Assembly: GCF_025685545.1 (NCBI RefSeq)
Contig: NZ_JAGSYC010000024.1
Span: forward strand, 1-64,000
Length of the DNA: 64,000 bases
Source of the DNA: Granulicella paludicola
GTDB taxonomy: Bacteria; Acidobacteriota; Terriglobia; Terriglobales; Acidobacteriaceae
Direction of reading: 5' to 3'
Both the position numbers and the translations under genes were made by a program. Each line of letters begins with the position of its first letter. Positions within the stretch are counted from its first letter, which is position 1. This document shows, piece by piece, positions 33,674 through 43,249 of the stretch. Under the pieces are notes generated by a model that searched no databases, had not been told where the DNA came from, and saw only the letters and a program-made list of their open reading frames with translations.

Positions 33674-34204
33674 ATGGCGACGATGGTGATGGGACAAGAG
33701 ATGGAGCAGATGCAGGGACGCCGCCAGTCGGCCAGTGCTGTTCGCCGCGCGTTGAGCGTGGCGGAGCGCAACCGCGAACTCTTTGAGCAGCAGCAGGCTC
33801 GCCGTCGTGGACCTACGCCCGAGATGTTCTTCACCAAGCACTTGGACAATAGCCGCTTGGTGAAGGCGGACGATCCCGATCGCCGTGCCGAGATGAAGCG
33901 CTTCACCCTGGTGATGAGCCTGTTCTTCGCGCTGACCATGGTGTACGTCTGGCAGCACTTCTCCGCGATCGAGGTTGGCTACAACGTCGAGGCGCAGAAG
34001 CAGCAGGTTGAGCAGATGCGTGAGGACAATCGTCAACTGCGATTGCAGCAGGCAGAACTTAGCGATCCGGGCCGCATCGATGCGCTGGCTCGGCAACTGG
34101 GAATGCAGCAGCCGATGCCGGGGCAGGTTGTTCGCCAGGAAGGCCCACTCGATGGGCAGCCCGTACTGGCACAGGCGCACGTGCCCGTAATGTCGGCGAA
34201 CTAG
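33674..34204 (+). CDS. ftsL: Cell division protein FtsL-like
   Basis: The protein has 176 residues. A long cytoplasmic N terminus (about 74 residues, longer than in E. coli) precedes one membrane helix (FTLVMSLFFALTMVYVW). A coiled-coil segment follows (VEAQKQQVEQMREDNRQL) and then the DPGRIDALARQLGM motif typical of FtsL and DivIC proteins. FtsL joins FtsB and FtsQ in the divisome and activates FtsW/FtsI. Position between rsmH and ftsI supports the call, since sequence conservation of FtsL is low. Confidence 0.85.
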   Translation: MATMVMGQEMEQMQGRRQSASAVRRALSVAERNRELFEQQQARRRGPTPEMFFTKHLDNSRLVKADDPDRRAEMKRFTLVMSLFFALTMVYVWQHFSAIEVGYNVEAQKQQVEQMREDNRQLRLQQAELSDPGRIDALARQLGMQQPMPGQVVRQEGPLDGQPVLAQAHVPVMSAN

Positions 34205-34247
34205 CGCTAATCGGAGTGTTATCACAAAGACCCAATAGGAAGTAACA

Positions 34248-36587
34248 ATGAAGACGCCGCCACGCAAGACACTGACCGCACCGATCCGCAGAGTGCGCTT
34301 TGTCTGGGTGGCGTTTTTCTTTTGCGTATGGGCAGGCGTCATTGGCGCTCGCTTAACGTGGCTGCAGATCTGGCGGCACTCTGAGTTTGCGGAGCGCGCT
34401 GAAAAGCAGCAGCAACGGACCTTCGAGGTAGCTCCACGGCGAGGTGTACTTTACGACCGCAACCTGCGCGAGATGGCGATGACGGTGCTGGTGGACAGCA
34501 TCTACGCCGTGCCGAGTGAATTGGGTGACAACAAAGACAGCGACGCCCAGTTGCTGGCGAAGATCGTACACATAGACCCTGCAGAGAAGTTTACGAGCGA
34601 GTCGCAGATACAAGGTCGGCTGAACGCGCAGCGCAACTTTGCATGGATCGCCCGTAAGGTGGATGCGGATACAGCGACACGCGTGCGAGAACTGAATCTG
34701 AAGGGCATCTATTTTCAAAAAGAATTCAAACGCTTCTATCCGAACGGAGAAGAAGGCGCGCAGATGCTGGGCTATGTTGGCACGGATGACAATGGCCTCG
34801 GCGGCATGGAGTTGAAGTTCGATGAAGAGCTGCACGGGCAGCCCGGGCATGTGCTGACGGCCATCGATGCGAAACGGCATGTGATGGGGTCAGTGCAGAG
34901 CGATCCGGAGCCGGGTGCGAACCTGATGCTGAGCATCGATTCGAACATCCAATACATGGCGGAGCAGGCGTTGGATGCGCAGATGGCGAAGGTGAAGGCG
35001 GCGCATGGAACGGTCGTTGTGCAGGACCCGCACACTGGACAAATCCTTGCACTGGCGATCAGTCCGCGCTTCAACCCCAACGACAAGCGGCATATGGATG
35101 CGAGCGTTCTGACAAATCTTGCGGTGAGCGATGTCTATGAGCCTGGGTCGACGTTCAAGCTTGTGACCTATTCCGCTGCCGTCGATGCTGCTGGCGTCGA
35201 GCCCACGGAAATTGTCGACTGCCAGGGTGGTGTGATCAATCTGTATGGGCGTCTGATCCACGACGACAAGAGCGATGCCGGTATGGGCCGTGTGACGGTG
35301 CAGAAGGCGTTGGAGAAGTCGAGCGACGTGGCAGCGGTAAAGCTCGCGCTGAAGCTTGGGCCACAGAAATTCTACGACTACATGCGGTCGTATGGTTTCG
35401 GCGATAGGTCGGGCATCGAACTGCCGAGTGAGACGCGCGGTCTACTGCAGAAGCCGAAGCGCTGGACCGCGACCAGCATCGGTTCGCTCGCGATTGGGCA
35501 GGAGATTGCGGTGACACCTGTGCAGCTTGTGACGATGGTGTCGACGATTGCGAACGGTGGCGTCTATATGCCACCGCACGTCCTTCTGCAAGAGAGCGAT
35601 GGAATGAAGAGCGAAGCTAAGTTGCAGGCTGAGCCTTTCCGGCCTACAGATCACCTGCCTGCGCAGCTGCCGGAGGGAGCGCATCGTGTCATCAAGGAGA
35701 CCTCGGCAGCGAAGATGCGGGCGATGATGCAGGGCATCGTGGAAGAAGGCACGGGCAAGGCTGCACAGCTGAACGGCTACAGCTCCGCGGGTAAGACGGG
35801 CACGGCAAACAAGGTAGACCCAGCGACACACGCTTACTCACACACGAAACTGGTTGCGAGTTTTGCAGGGTTCGCCCCAGTGAATAATCCGGCGATCAGC
35901 GTGACGGTGGTCATCGATACGCCGACGGTCGGCAGCTTGTACGGAGCTGCTGTGAGCGCGCCGGTGTTTCATGACGTGGCGCAACAGGTGCTTGAGTATC
36001 TCGGTGTGCCTCATGATCAGGCAGTGAAGACTCCTCAGCAGATGATGGAAGCTGCCAAGACGGCGGACACGGATGACACGCAGGATGCGCAGGTGGGTGA
36101 TCTGAATGCGCTGTTCGACGAAGTGAACAGTCTGCCGGCAGATGATCCGTTGCGCCAGCCCGCAAACGCAGCAGCCATGGCACAGAACGCACAGGCCGCA
36201 GCGGAGAAGGAAGCTGTTGCCCAGCAGTCCCCCGCGCCAAAACACGCATGGACAAATCTGCCGGACAAAGTGCTCGCCGCGTTCCATGCGAATGGCGATA
36301 CAACTTCGGTGATGCCGGATGCGAACACGCGCGAGGCAAAGGTGCAGCCGCCAGATGTGAAGCCAGCAGTGCAGGCGCAGCCCAAGGGTTCTGTGTATGT
36401 CGATAGCGGCAAGCGTGTAGCGGTGCCGGACTTCAGCGGGGCAGCATTGCGCGATGTGGTGGAAAAGGCTGGGATCGCGGGACTGCATGTGCAGACAGTG
36501 GGCAGTGGTGTGGCGCACGAACAGGCTCCGGTAGCAGGCACGATGGTACCGATGGGCACTGAGGTCGTTGTGCGATTTGCACGCTAA
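34248..36587 (+). CDS. ftsI: Septal peptidoglycan transpeptidase FtsI (PBP) with C-terminal PASTA domain
   Basis: The protein has 779 residues. It has an N-terminal membrane anchor (about 20-38), a dimerisation domain and a transpeptidase domain: SxxK as STFK (S301, K304), second motif SSD (358-360) and KTG at 516-518. The second motif is usually SxN, so Asp here is notable. After the transpeptidase comes a linker rich in Ala and Gln (about 605-700) and one PASTA domain (VPDFSGAALRDVVEKAG to the end, about 713-779), as in SpoVD-like PBPs. It crosslinks septal peptidoglycan together with FtsW. Confidence 0.95.
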   Translation: MKTPPRKTLTAPIRRVRFVWVAFFFCVWAGVIGARLTWLQIWRHSEFAERAEKQQQRTFEVAPRRGVLYDRNLREMAMTVLVDSIYAVPSELGDNKDSDAQLLAKIVHIDPAEKFTSESQIQGRLNAQRNFAWIARKVDADTATRVRELNLKGIYFQKEFKRFYPNGEEGAQMLGYVGTDDNGLGGMELKFDEELHGQPGHVLTAIDAKRHVMGSVQSDPEPGANLMLSIDSNIQYMAEQALDAQMAKVKAAHGTVVVQDPHTGQILALAISPRFNPNDKRHMDASVLTNLAVSDVYEPGSTFKLVTYSAAVDAAGVEPTEIVDCQGGVINLYGRLIHDDKSDAGMGRVTVQKALEKSSDVAAVKLALKLGPQKFYDYMRSYGFGDRSGIELPSETRGLLQKPKRWTATSIGSLAIGQEIAVTPVQLVTMVSTIANGGVYMPPHVLLQESDGMKSEAKLQAEPFRPTDHLPAQLPEGAHRVIKETSAAKMRAMMQGIVEEGTGKAAQLNGYSSAGKTGTANKVDPATHAYSHTKLVASFAGFAPVNNPAISVTVVIDTPTVGSLYGAAVSAPVFHDVAQQVLEYLGVPHDQAVKTPQQMMEAAKTADTDDTQDAQVGDLNALFDEVNSLPADDPLRQPANAAAMAQNAQAAAEKEAVAQQSPAPKHAWTNLPDKVLAAFHANGDTTSVMPDANTREAKVQPPDVKPAVQAQPKGSVYVDSGKRVAVPDFSGAALRDVVEKAGIAGLHVQTVGSGVAHEQAPVAGTMVPMGTEVVVRFAR

Positions 36588-36619
36588 AAACTAGAAGATT
36601 GATGAGCTAGGATCGTCGT

Positions 36620-38119
36620 ATGAGATGGAGTGAAGTGATTGCGGCGATGCAGGCGGTACACACGTCCGGTCGCGGCGATGTGGACGTGCATGGCGTTCAA
36701 TATGACTCACGACGTGTGAGTGCGGGCGATGTGTTTGTCGCTATGCGCGGTGGGACGACCGATGGTAACAAGTATATCGATGTAGCACTTCAAAAGGGTG
36801 CCTCTGCCGTCGTGACGGACTCGCTCGAGGTTTTTGTAGATCTGCGTTCGCAGCAGCCGGAGCTTGCTCTGGCTCTTGTGGAGCATGGTCGACGTGCGTT
36901 GGCTGAGGTGAGTGCGAGAGTCTTTGGTGATCCACAAAAGGTGCTGAAGCTGAGTGCCGTGACAGGCACGAACGGCAAGACTACGACAGCGTTCCTATTG
37001 GAGCAATTGCTGCAAAGTGCAGGGCGCAAGTGCGTGTTGCTCGGCACCATCGAGACGCATGTAGCCGGCGAAGTGCGCGAGAGTGAACACACAACTCCCG
37101 AGAGCCGCGATGTGCTGGCGTTATTTGCGGAAGGTGTTCGCACGGGTTGCACGGAAGCTGTGATGGAGATGAGCAGCCATGCGCTGGATCAGGAGCGCGT
37201 GTGGGGACTGCCGGTGGACGTGGCGATGTTCACGAACCTGACGCAGGACCACCTCGACTATCACGGGACGATGGAGAGGTATGCTGCAGCGAAGGCGCGT
37301 TTATTTGCGGGGGTGGGAGCAGCGTCGCCCCGGGTTGCGGTGATCAACCTTGATGATCCGCGCGGCGATGATATGTGCCGCGAGTTTTGTGGTGAGATAT
37401 TGATGACGTATGGCATCGACTCTGGTAAATGGCGAGCAACGGAGGTCACGCTGCGGGCCGGGCAGACTCAATTCAATTGGCAGACGCCTCATGGGGCAGT
37501 CGCTATCTCGTCACCGCTTACTGGCCGAGTAAATGTGTACAACCTGTTGGCAGCAGGATGTGCGGCGTTCGCACGCGGATTGTCGGTCGATGATATTGCG
37601 GCGGGAGCGAAAGGTCTTCGCCAGGTGCCGGGACGATTTGAGGTGGTACCGGGCTCCGACGTGGCTGGTTTCACTGTTGTGGTGGACTATGCACACACGG
37701 ATGACGCTCTGATCAATTTGATTGCGCTGGCTCGCGATCTCGTGAAGGAGCAGCGTGGTCGCGTGATTACGCTGTTCGGCTGTGGCGGTGATCGTGATCG
37801 AACCAAGCGTCCGAAGATGGGCCGTGCCGCTGGCAATGGCAGTGACTTCGTTGTTGTAACTAGTGATAACCCACGCAGTGAAAAGCCTTTGGCCATCATT
37901 GATGAGGTGCTCGTTGGTGTGCGCGAAACCGGTGTGACATTTGTAGTTGAGCCAGATCGCGCTGCTGCTATTGCTGCTGCGATAGGTGCAGCGAAGTCTG
38001 GGGACATCGTGCTGCTCGCAGGCAAAGGGCATGAGAAGGTGCAGATCTTCGCCGGTGGTCCAGTACCTTTCGACGATGTAGAAGAGGCTGCGCGCGTATT
38101 GCGAGAGGGTGGCAAATGA
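36620..38119 (+). CDS. murE: UDP-MurNAc-tripeptide ligase MurE (meso-diaminopimelate type)
   Basis: The protein has 499 residues. The ATP loop is GTNGKTTT (116-123). The substrate-specificity motif is DNPR (416-419), which in characterised MurE enzymes selects meso-diaminopimelate over lysine. The N-terminal DSRRVSAGDVFVAMRG and central TNLTQDHLDYHGTMERY segments are canonical. It adds the third residue to the peptidoglycan stem peptide. Its TGA overlaps the ATG of murF (ATGA), which indicates translational coupling. Confidence 0.97.
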   Translation: MRWSEVIAAMQAVHTSGRGDVDVHGVQYDSRRVSAGDVFVAMRGGTTDGNKYIDVALQKGASAVVTDSLEVFVDLRSQQPELALALVEHGRRALAEVSARVFGDPQKVLKLSAVTGTNGKTTTAFLLEQLLQSAGRKCVLLGTIETHVAGEVRESEHTTPESRDVLALFAEGVRTGCTEAVMEMSSHALDQERVWGLPVDVAMFTNLTQDHLDYHGTMERYAAAKARLFAGVGAASPRVAVINLDDPRGDDMCREFCGEILMTYGIDSGKWRATEVTLRAGQTQFNWQTPHGAVAISSPLTGRVNVYNLLAAGCAAFARGLSVDDIAAGAKGLRQVPGRFEVVPGSDVAGFTVVVDYAHTDDALINLIALARDLVKEQRGRVITLFGCGGDRDRTKRPKMGRAAGNGSDFVVVTSDNPRSEKPLAIIDEVLVGVRETGVTFVVEPDRAAAIAAAIGAAKSGDIVLLAGKGHEKVQIFAGGPVPFDDVEEAARVLREGGK

Positions 38120-39522
38120 AGTTGGCGCTGGGGCAGATCGCGGACTGGATTCACGCTGAAGGTATCTTCGATACGAATGCGGAGGCGGTGGGGTATTCGA
38201 TCGATACACGTACGATCGGAGCGGGCGAGCTGTTTTTTTCCGTCACTGGCGAGCGAGTCAACGGTCACGACTATGTGGAGATAGCGATTGCCAACGGTGC
38301 GGTGGCTGCAGTAGTGAGCCAGCGCTGGCTGCCTCCAGCGAACTTCGATGAAGCAAAGCTGCTGCGGGTCCCGGATGATTGCGATGACTGCGTGCTGGTG
38401 GCGATGCAGAACCTGGCCCATGCCGTCAGAAGGCGTTGGGGCAAGCGCGTGATCGGGGTGACGGGCTCCGCAGGTAAGACGACCACGAAGGAGTGTATCG
38501 CCACCGCCCTCAGTTCTCGGTTCTCGGTTCTTAAGACAGAGGGCAACTTCAATAACCATTTTGGCGTGCCGCTGACACTGTTGCGACTGGAGCCAGAGCA
38601 CGAAGTGCTGGTGCTCGAGATGGGCATGAACCACGCTGGTGAGATTGCTGCGCTCGCGAAGATCGCAGAGCCGGATTGGGGCGTGGTGTCGAACGTCGGG
38701 ATGGCTCATGCGGAATTTTTTCCTGACGGGATAGAGGGTATCGCTCGTGCGAAGCGGGAGCTGATAGAAGCGCTACCAGAACGTGGCCTTGCTATTTTGA
38801 ATGGCGATGATGCACGCGTGCGCGCTTTCTCCAACGGTCGAGAAGACTGCACCGTACTGTACGGCACGAGCGAGGGCTGTGCTGTTTCCGCGAGGAGCAT
38901 TGAGGACCTTGGATTGAATGGGACTGAGTTCGATCTGCACGTCGAAGGTGCATACGGTGACGATTCGACTCGTCCTGCGCTGCGCGTCGTGCTGCGTTTG
39001 CCTGGAAGGCACAATGTCTTGAATGCGCTGGCCGCGTTTGCTGTCGCCAGCCGCAGCGGTGTGCCAATGCTCGCTGCGATGGCTGCGTTGGAGCAGATGC
39101 GACCGACAGACAAGCGTGGCAACCTTCTCAGCTGGCATGGTGCAGAGATTGTGAATGACACATATAACTCAAACCCCACGGCTCTCCTGTCGATGATTGA
39201 GGCGTTGAAGAAGACCGATGCGAAGCGTCGGGTGCTAATCGTAGGTGAGATGCTGGAGCTTGGCGCAGAAGGACCTCGGCTCCATGCAGAGTGCGGAGCG
39301 GCGGCGGCGACTGCCAAGATTGACGTGGTTGTCGGCGTGCGTGGGCTCGCGAGCGAACTTGTAAAAGCCGCTGGAGCGCGGGGCATCGCCGCAGAGTTTG
39401 TCGACAGCGCAGAGCAGGCCGGCGCATGGATGAAAGAGAATCTGCGTGAGGGGGATGTTGTGTTGCTGAAGGCCTCACGTGGTGTGCGATTGGAGCGCGC
39501 GCTGGCAGCGCTGGAAGCTTGA
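38116..39522 (+). CDS. murF: UDP-MurNAc-tripeptide:D-Ala-D-Ala ligase MurF
   Basis: The protein has 468 residues. It has the Mur-ligase ATP loop GSAGKTTTKE (117-126), the NNHFGVPLTLL region, EMGMNHAGEIA and the C-terminal NDTYNSNPTALLSMIEAL motif. It adds the D-Ala-D-Ala dipeptide made by Ddl, completing the cytoplasmic pentapeptide. The ddl gene itself is not in this cluster. The start overlaps the murE stop by the ATGA arrangement. Confidence 0.97.
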   Translation: MKLALGQIADWIHAEGIFDTNAEAVGYSIDTRTIGAGELFFSVTGERVNGHDYVEIAIANGAVAAVVSQRWLPPANFDEAKLLRVPDDCDDCVLVAMQNLAHAVRRRWGKRVIGVTGSAGKTTTKECIATALSSRFSVLKTEGNFNNHFGVPLTLLRLEPEHEVLVLEMGMNHAGEIAALAKIAEPDWGVVSNVGMAHAEFFPDGIEGIARAKRELIEALPERGLAILNGDDARVRAFSNGREDCTVLYGTSEGCAVSARSIEDLGLNGTEFDLHVEGAYGDDSTRPALRVVLRLPGRHNVLNALAAFAVASRSGVPMLAAMAALEQMRPTDKRGNLLSWHGAEIVNDTYNSNPTALLSMIEALKKTDAKRRVLIVGEMLELGAEGPRLHAECGAAAATAKIDVVVGVRGLASELVKAAGARGIAAEFVDSAEQAGAWMKENLREGDVVLLKASRGVRLERALAALEA

Positions 39523-39635
39523 TTGCTGCAGTGCTGATCTGGCTGGAAACGGCTGATTCACAGGGCCTGGGCAGCGTAAGATGACGATGGGTTGCGTGTG
39601 AGACGCAGCAAAAATGCACGTGTGAGGCACATCCT

Positions 39636-40769
39636 TTGCTCTATTGGCTGTTGTATCAGAAGCTGTTTCCGTACTTCCGATTGTTCCGCATCTTTCGTTA
39701 CGTAACGCTGCGCTGTGTACTGGCGAGCGTTACGGCGCTGCTGATCGGGTTACTGATCGGACCGTTCGTGATCGAGCGGTTGCGCGAGTTTCAAATCGGC
39801 CAGTATGTGCGCGAGGATGGGCCGCAGAGCCACTTGAAGAAAGGCGGCACGCCGACCATGGGTGGCGTACTGATCTGCATTGCGATCGTGGTACCCGCAC
39901 TGCTATGGAGCGATCTGAGCGACCCGCTCGTGTGGCTCGTCGTCCTGTCAACGCTAGCATTTGCTGCTATCGGGTTTACAGATGATTACATCAAGGTGGT
40001 AAAGAAGCGGAGCCTGGGACTGACCTCGCGCCAGAAGCTGGCACTGCAATTTACTGCGAGTGCTGCAGTTGCGATTGCGCTAATTTGGTTGGATAGGCGG
40101 GGCGAGTACTCAACGCGGCTGGTGGTGCCCTTCCTTAAAGGCTATCGGCCGAACCTGATCATCGACAGTCTTCTCAAGACGCACCTCTGGCCTTTGGCGT
40201 TTATTCCATTCGTGCTATTCGTTATGCTCGTCATCACGGGATCAAGCAATGCGGTGAACCTTACGGATGGTCTTGACGGCCTTGCCATCGGTTGCACGAT
40301 TATTGCAGCGGGTGCGTTGACGGCGCTGACCTATGTGAGTGGACATGCGGTCTTCAGCGACTACCTCGAGTTGCAGCGCATGCCTATGGTGAGTGAGCTG
40401 ACGATTTACTGCGGCGCGATGGTGGGCGCGAGCATCGGCTTCCTCTGGTACAACGCGCATCCGGCGGAGATCTTTATGGGCGACGTGGGCTCGCTGATGC
40501 TAGGCGGCGCGATTGCGACGGTCGCAGTAGCGATCAAGCAAGAACTGTTGCTGCCGTTCATCGGCGGCGTGTTCATCATGGAGGCTCTGAGCGTGATCCT
40601 GCAGGTAGGCAGCTACAAGCTGCGAGGTGGCAAGCGCATCTTCAAGATGGCACCGATTCATCACCACTTCGAGTTGCTCGGCTGGAGCGAGAGTAAAGTG
40701 ATTGCGAGGTTCTGGATTCTGGCGCTAGTGTTTGCGCTGTTTGCGCTGACGACGCTGAAGCTGAGGTAG
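39636..40769 (+). CDS. mraY: Phospho-MurNAc-pentapeptide transferase MraY
   Basis: The protein has 377 residues from a TTG start; the first residues LYWLLYQ are typical for MraY and GAGG lies upstream. It has about ten membrane helices. Conserved acidic motifs are FTDDYIKV (D116, D117), NLTDGLDG and MGDVGSLMLGG, and the late cytoplasmic motif is APIHHHFEL. It transfers phospho-MurNAc-pentapeptide to undecaprenyl phosphate, giving lipid I. A 113-bp gap separates it from murF. Confidence 0.97.
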   Translation: MLYWLLYQKLFPYFRLFRIFRYVTLRCVLASVTALLIGLLIGPFVIERLREFQIGQYVREDGPQSHLKKGGTPTMGGVLICIAIVVPALLWSDLSDPLVWLVVLSTLAFAAIGFTDDYIKVVKKRSLGLTSRQKLALQFTASAAVAIALIWLDRRGEYSTRLVVPFLKGYRPNLIIDSLLKTHLWPLAFIPFVLFVMLVITGSSNAVNLTDGLDGLAIGCTIIAAGALTALTYVSGHAVFSDYLELQRMPMVSELTIYCGAMVGASIGFLWYNAHPAEIFMGDVGSLMLGGAIATVAVAIKQELLLPFIGGVFIMEALSVILQVGSYKLRGGKRIFKMAPIHHHFELLGWSESKVIARFWILALVFALFALTTLKLR

Positions 40770-40788
40770 CAATGGACAGGAACTAACG

Positions 40789-42147
40789 ATGACTCTGGAA
40801 CTCAAGAACAAGCGCGTACTCGTTGTCGGTCTCGGTAAGAGCGGGCTTGCAGCAGCGCGGTTTCTCAAGGAGCGCGGTGCGACGGTGACTGTGAGCGATG
40901 CTCGCCCGGCGACGCTGATCAAGGAGCTGCCGAGTCTGCTGGAGCAGGGCTTTGCTGTCGAGACAGGTAGCCATGGCCTGCTGACGTTTCGCCGCCAGGA
41001 CCTGATCGTGGTGAGCCCCGGCGTGCCGATGTCGACGCCTGAGCTGATGCAGGTGAAGGCCCTGGGGATGCGTGTCATCGGGGAGATGGAGCTTGGCTCG
41101 CAGTACCTGCAAGGCGAGATGATTGCGATCACCGGTTCCAATGGCAAGACGACCACGACGACGCTGATGGGCGAGATTCTGAACGCTGCGGGCAGGCCGA
41201 CGCTGGTGGGTGGCAACATAGGAACCCCGGTGACGGCGCTGGTTGCGGAGAGTACACCGGATTCGTGGAGTGTGCTGGAGGTTTCGAGCTTTCAGCTGGA
41301 AACGATTGAAAGCTTCAAGCCGCGTATCGCGATGGTGTTGAATATCACGCCAGACCACCTGGATCGGCACGGCAGCTTTGAGGCCTACGCCGCGGCGAAG
41401 GCGCGCATCACAGAGAATCAGACCGTAGAGGACTTTCTCATTCTGAACGCGGAGAACAAGGCCGCACAAATGGTCGCTGCAAAGACAAGTGCAAAGATCT
41501 ACTGGTTTAGCCCGCGCAGGCCTATCAAGCAGGGCGCGTTCGTGCATGGTGAGTCGGTGCTCTTTCTCGCAAAGGAAGGTGGCGTGGCAGAGCCTGTGAT
41601 GCCGGTGGCGGAGATTCCGCTGGCTGGCAGCCACAATGTAGAGAATGTGCTGGCGGCGGTGTGTGCGGCGCGACTAGCGGGTATCGATAGCGAGACCATC
41701 CGTGCCGCAGTGGCGTCATTCAAGGCCGTTGAACACCGCCTGGAGTTCGTGCGTGAACTTGGCGGTGTGCGCTACTACAACGACTCGAAGGCCACGAATG
41801 TCGATGCAACCGAGAAGGCGATTGCTGCCTTTCCTGGCGGCATTCACTTGATTCTCGGCGGCAAGGACAAGGACTCGGACTACGCCACGCTGGAACCGCT
41901 GCTGTGCGAGCGCGTCAAGACGGTTATCACCATTGGTTCGGCTGCAGAAAAGATTGAGCGCCAGCTCGCGGGTATCGCGAAGATAGAGAGTGCGGAGACA
42001 TTGGCACGGGCGGTTGCTAAGGCGCAGGAGATTGCGGTCGCAGGCGATACCGTTTTGCTGGCTCCCGCATGCGCAAGCTTTGACCAGTTTGAAAACTACG
42101 AGCACCGTGGCAGGGTGTTCAAGGAATTGGTAGCGAGCTTGCAGTAA
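40789..42147 (+). CDS. murD: UDP-MurNAc-L-alanine:D-glutamate ligase MurD
   Basis: The protein has 452 residues. The N-terminal domain has the VLVVGLGKSGLAAARFL nucleotide-like fold. The ATP loop is GSNGKTTTT (116-124), followed by NGSPGVPM-like VSPGVPMSTPE upstream and the conserved LNITPDHLDRHGS. The C-terminal domain shows NDSKATN and LILGGKDKDSD. It adds D-glutamate as the second stem residue. It lies 19 bp after mraY and 10 bp before ftsW, so all are one operon. Confidence 0.97.
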   Translation: MTLELKNKRVLVVGLGKSGLAAARFLKERGATVTVSDARPATLIKELPSLLEQGFAVETGSHGLLTFRRQDLIVVSPGVPMSTPELMQVKALGMRVIGEMELGSQYLQGEMIAITGSNGKTTTTTLMGEILNAAGRPTLVGGNIGTPVTALVAESTPDSWSVLEVSSFQLETIESFKPRIAMVLNITPDHLDRHGSFEAYAAAKARITENQTVEDFLILNAENKAAQMVAAKTSAKIYWFSPRRPIKQGAFVHGESVLFLAKEGGVAEPVMPVAEIPLAGSHNVENVLAAVCAARLAGIDSETIRAAVASFKAVEHRLEFVRELGGVRYYNDSKATNVDATEKAIAAFPGGIHLILGGKDKDSDYATLEPLLCERVKTVITIGSAAEKIERQLAGIAKIESAETLARAVAKAQEIAVAGDTVLLAPACASFDQFENYEHRGRVFKELVASLQ

Positions 42148-42157
42148 GGCGGCAAAG

Positions 42158-43249
42158 ATGGCGAAGCGCGTTGGTGTAGACAAGTGGATGTTCGGCACGG
42201 TGCTGTTGCTGATGCTGTTCGGTCTGGTGATGGTGTTCTCGGCTTCGGCCGTGCTGGCTAAGGCAACGCTGGGCTCGCCGTATGCGTACGTCAGCAAGCA
42301 GGCCGCGTGGGCGCTGCTGGGTCTGGTTGCGCTGTTTATCCTGATGCGCGTTGACTATCGCAAATACAACAATCCAGCGATCATCTTTCCGGCCATGATT
42401 GCCACCGCCGTGATGCTGCTTGGAGTCTTCGCCTGGCGTTCCATGAATGGTGCGCATCGCTGGCTGCATCTCGGTCCTGCATCGCTACAGCCCTCTGAGC
42501 TGGCGAAGCCGGTGATCGTGCTGTTTCTTGCGTGGTTTCTGCAGACGCGCATTCATCAGATCGACGACATCAAGCAGACGATCCTGCCAGCCGTGATTCC
42601 TCCGCTTGTGTACATTGCACTGATTTTGAAAGAGCCCGACCTGGGCACGGCGCTCGTCTGCGCGGCTGTTCTCATGCTTATGCTGTTCCTCGCGGGACTG
42701 CCCATGCGCTGGATTGCTGTGGCGCTGGCTTGCGCGGCGCCCGTGATGTACTGGATGCTCTTTCATGTGGCTTGGCGCGCCAAGCGCATGATGGTCTTCT
42801 TCAATCCCGAAGCTGATCCGAAGGGTGCAGGCTTTCATATCCTGCAATCACTGATCGCGGTGGGTTCGGGTGGACTGTATGGCCGAGGCTTGATGGAAGG
42901 CCTGCAGAAACTCTTCTACCTTCCGGAGCCGCATACGGACTTCATCTTCGCAAACATCTGCGAAGAGCTGGGACTGATCGGCGCGCTCTGCGTGGTGGCA
43001 GCATTTTGCATACTCGGTTATCGCGGACTGCGTGCTGCGTTCTTATCGACGGATCCGTTCGCGCGCTTCCTTGCGTTCGGTCTCACGATGGCCTTATTGG
43101 TGCAGGCGTTCTTCAACATTAGTGTGGTGGTGGCACTGCTGCCCACGAAGGGCATTCCGCTGCCGCTTATCTCATCGGGTGGAACCAGCGTGTTCGTCAC
43201 ACTGGCTTGCATGGGAGTGCTGTTGAACGTAACGAGAGAGATCGACTGA
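42158..43249 (+). CDS. ftsW: SEDS peptidoglycan polymerase FtsW
   Basis: The protein has 363 residues and about ten membrane helices of the SEDS family. Conserved segments include GLVMVFSASAV in the first helix, NGAHRWLHLGPASLQPSELAK in the large loop (split by positions), LILKEPDLGTA and the C-terminal PTKGIPLPLISSGGTSV. It polymerises glycan strands at the septum together with FtsI. Its TGA overlaps the murG start (TGATG arrangement). Confidence 0.97.
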   Translation: MAKRVGVDKWMFGTVLLLMLFGLVMVFSASAVLAKATLGSPYAYVSKQAAWALLGLVALFILMRVDYRKYNNPAIIFPAMIATAVMLLGVFAWRSMNGAHRWLHLGPASLQPSELAKPVIVLFLAWFLQTRIHQIDDIKQTILPAVIPPLVYIALILKEPDLGTALVCAAVLMLMLFLAGLPMRWIAVALACAAPVMYWMLFHVAWRAKRMMVFFNPEADPKGAGFHILQSLIAVGSGGLYGRGLMEGLQKLFYLPEPHTDFIFANICEELGLIGALCVVAAFCILGYRGLRAAFLSTDPFARFLAFGLTMALLVQAFFNISVVVALLPTKGIPLPLISSGGTSVFVTLACMGVLLNVTREID

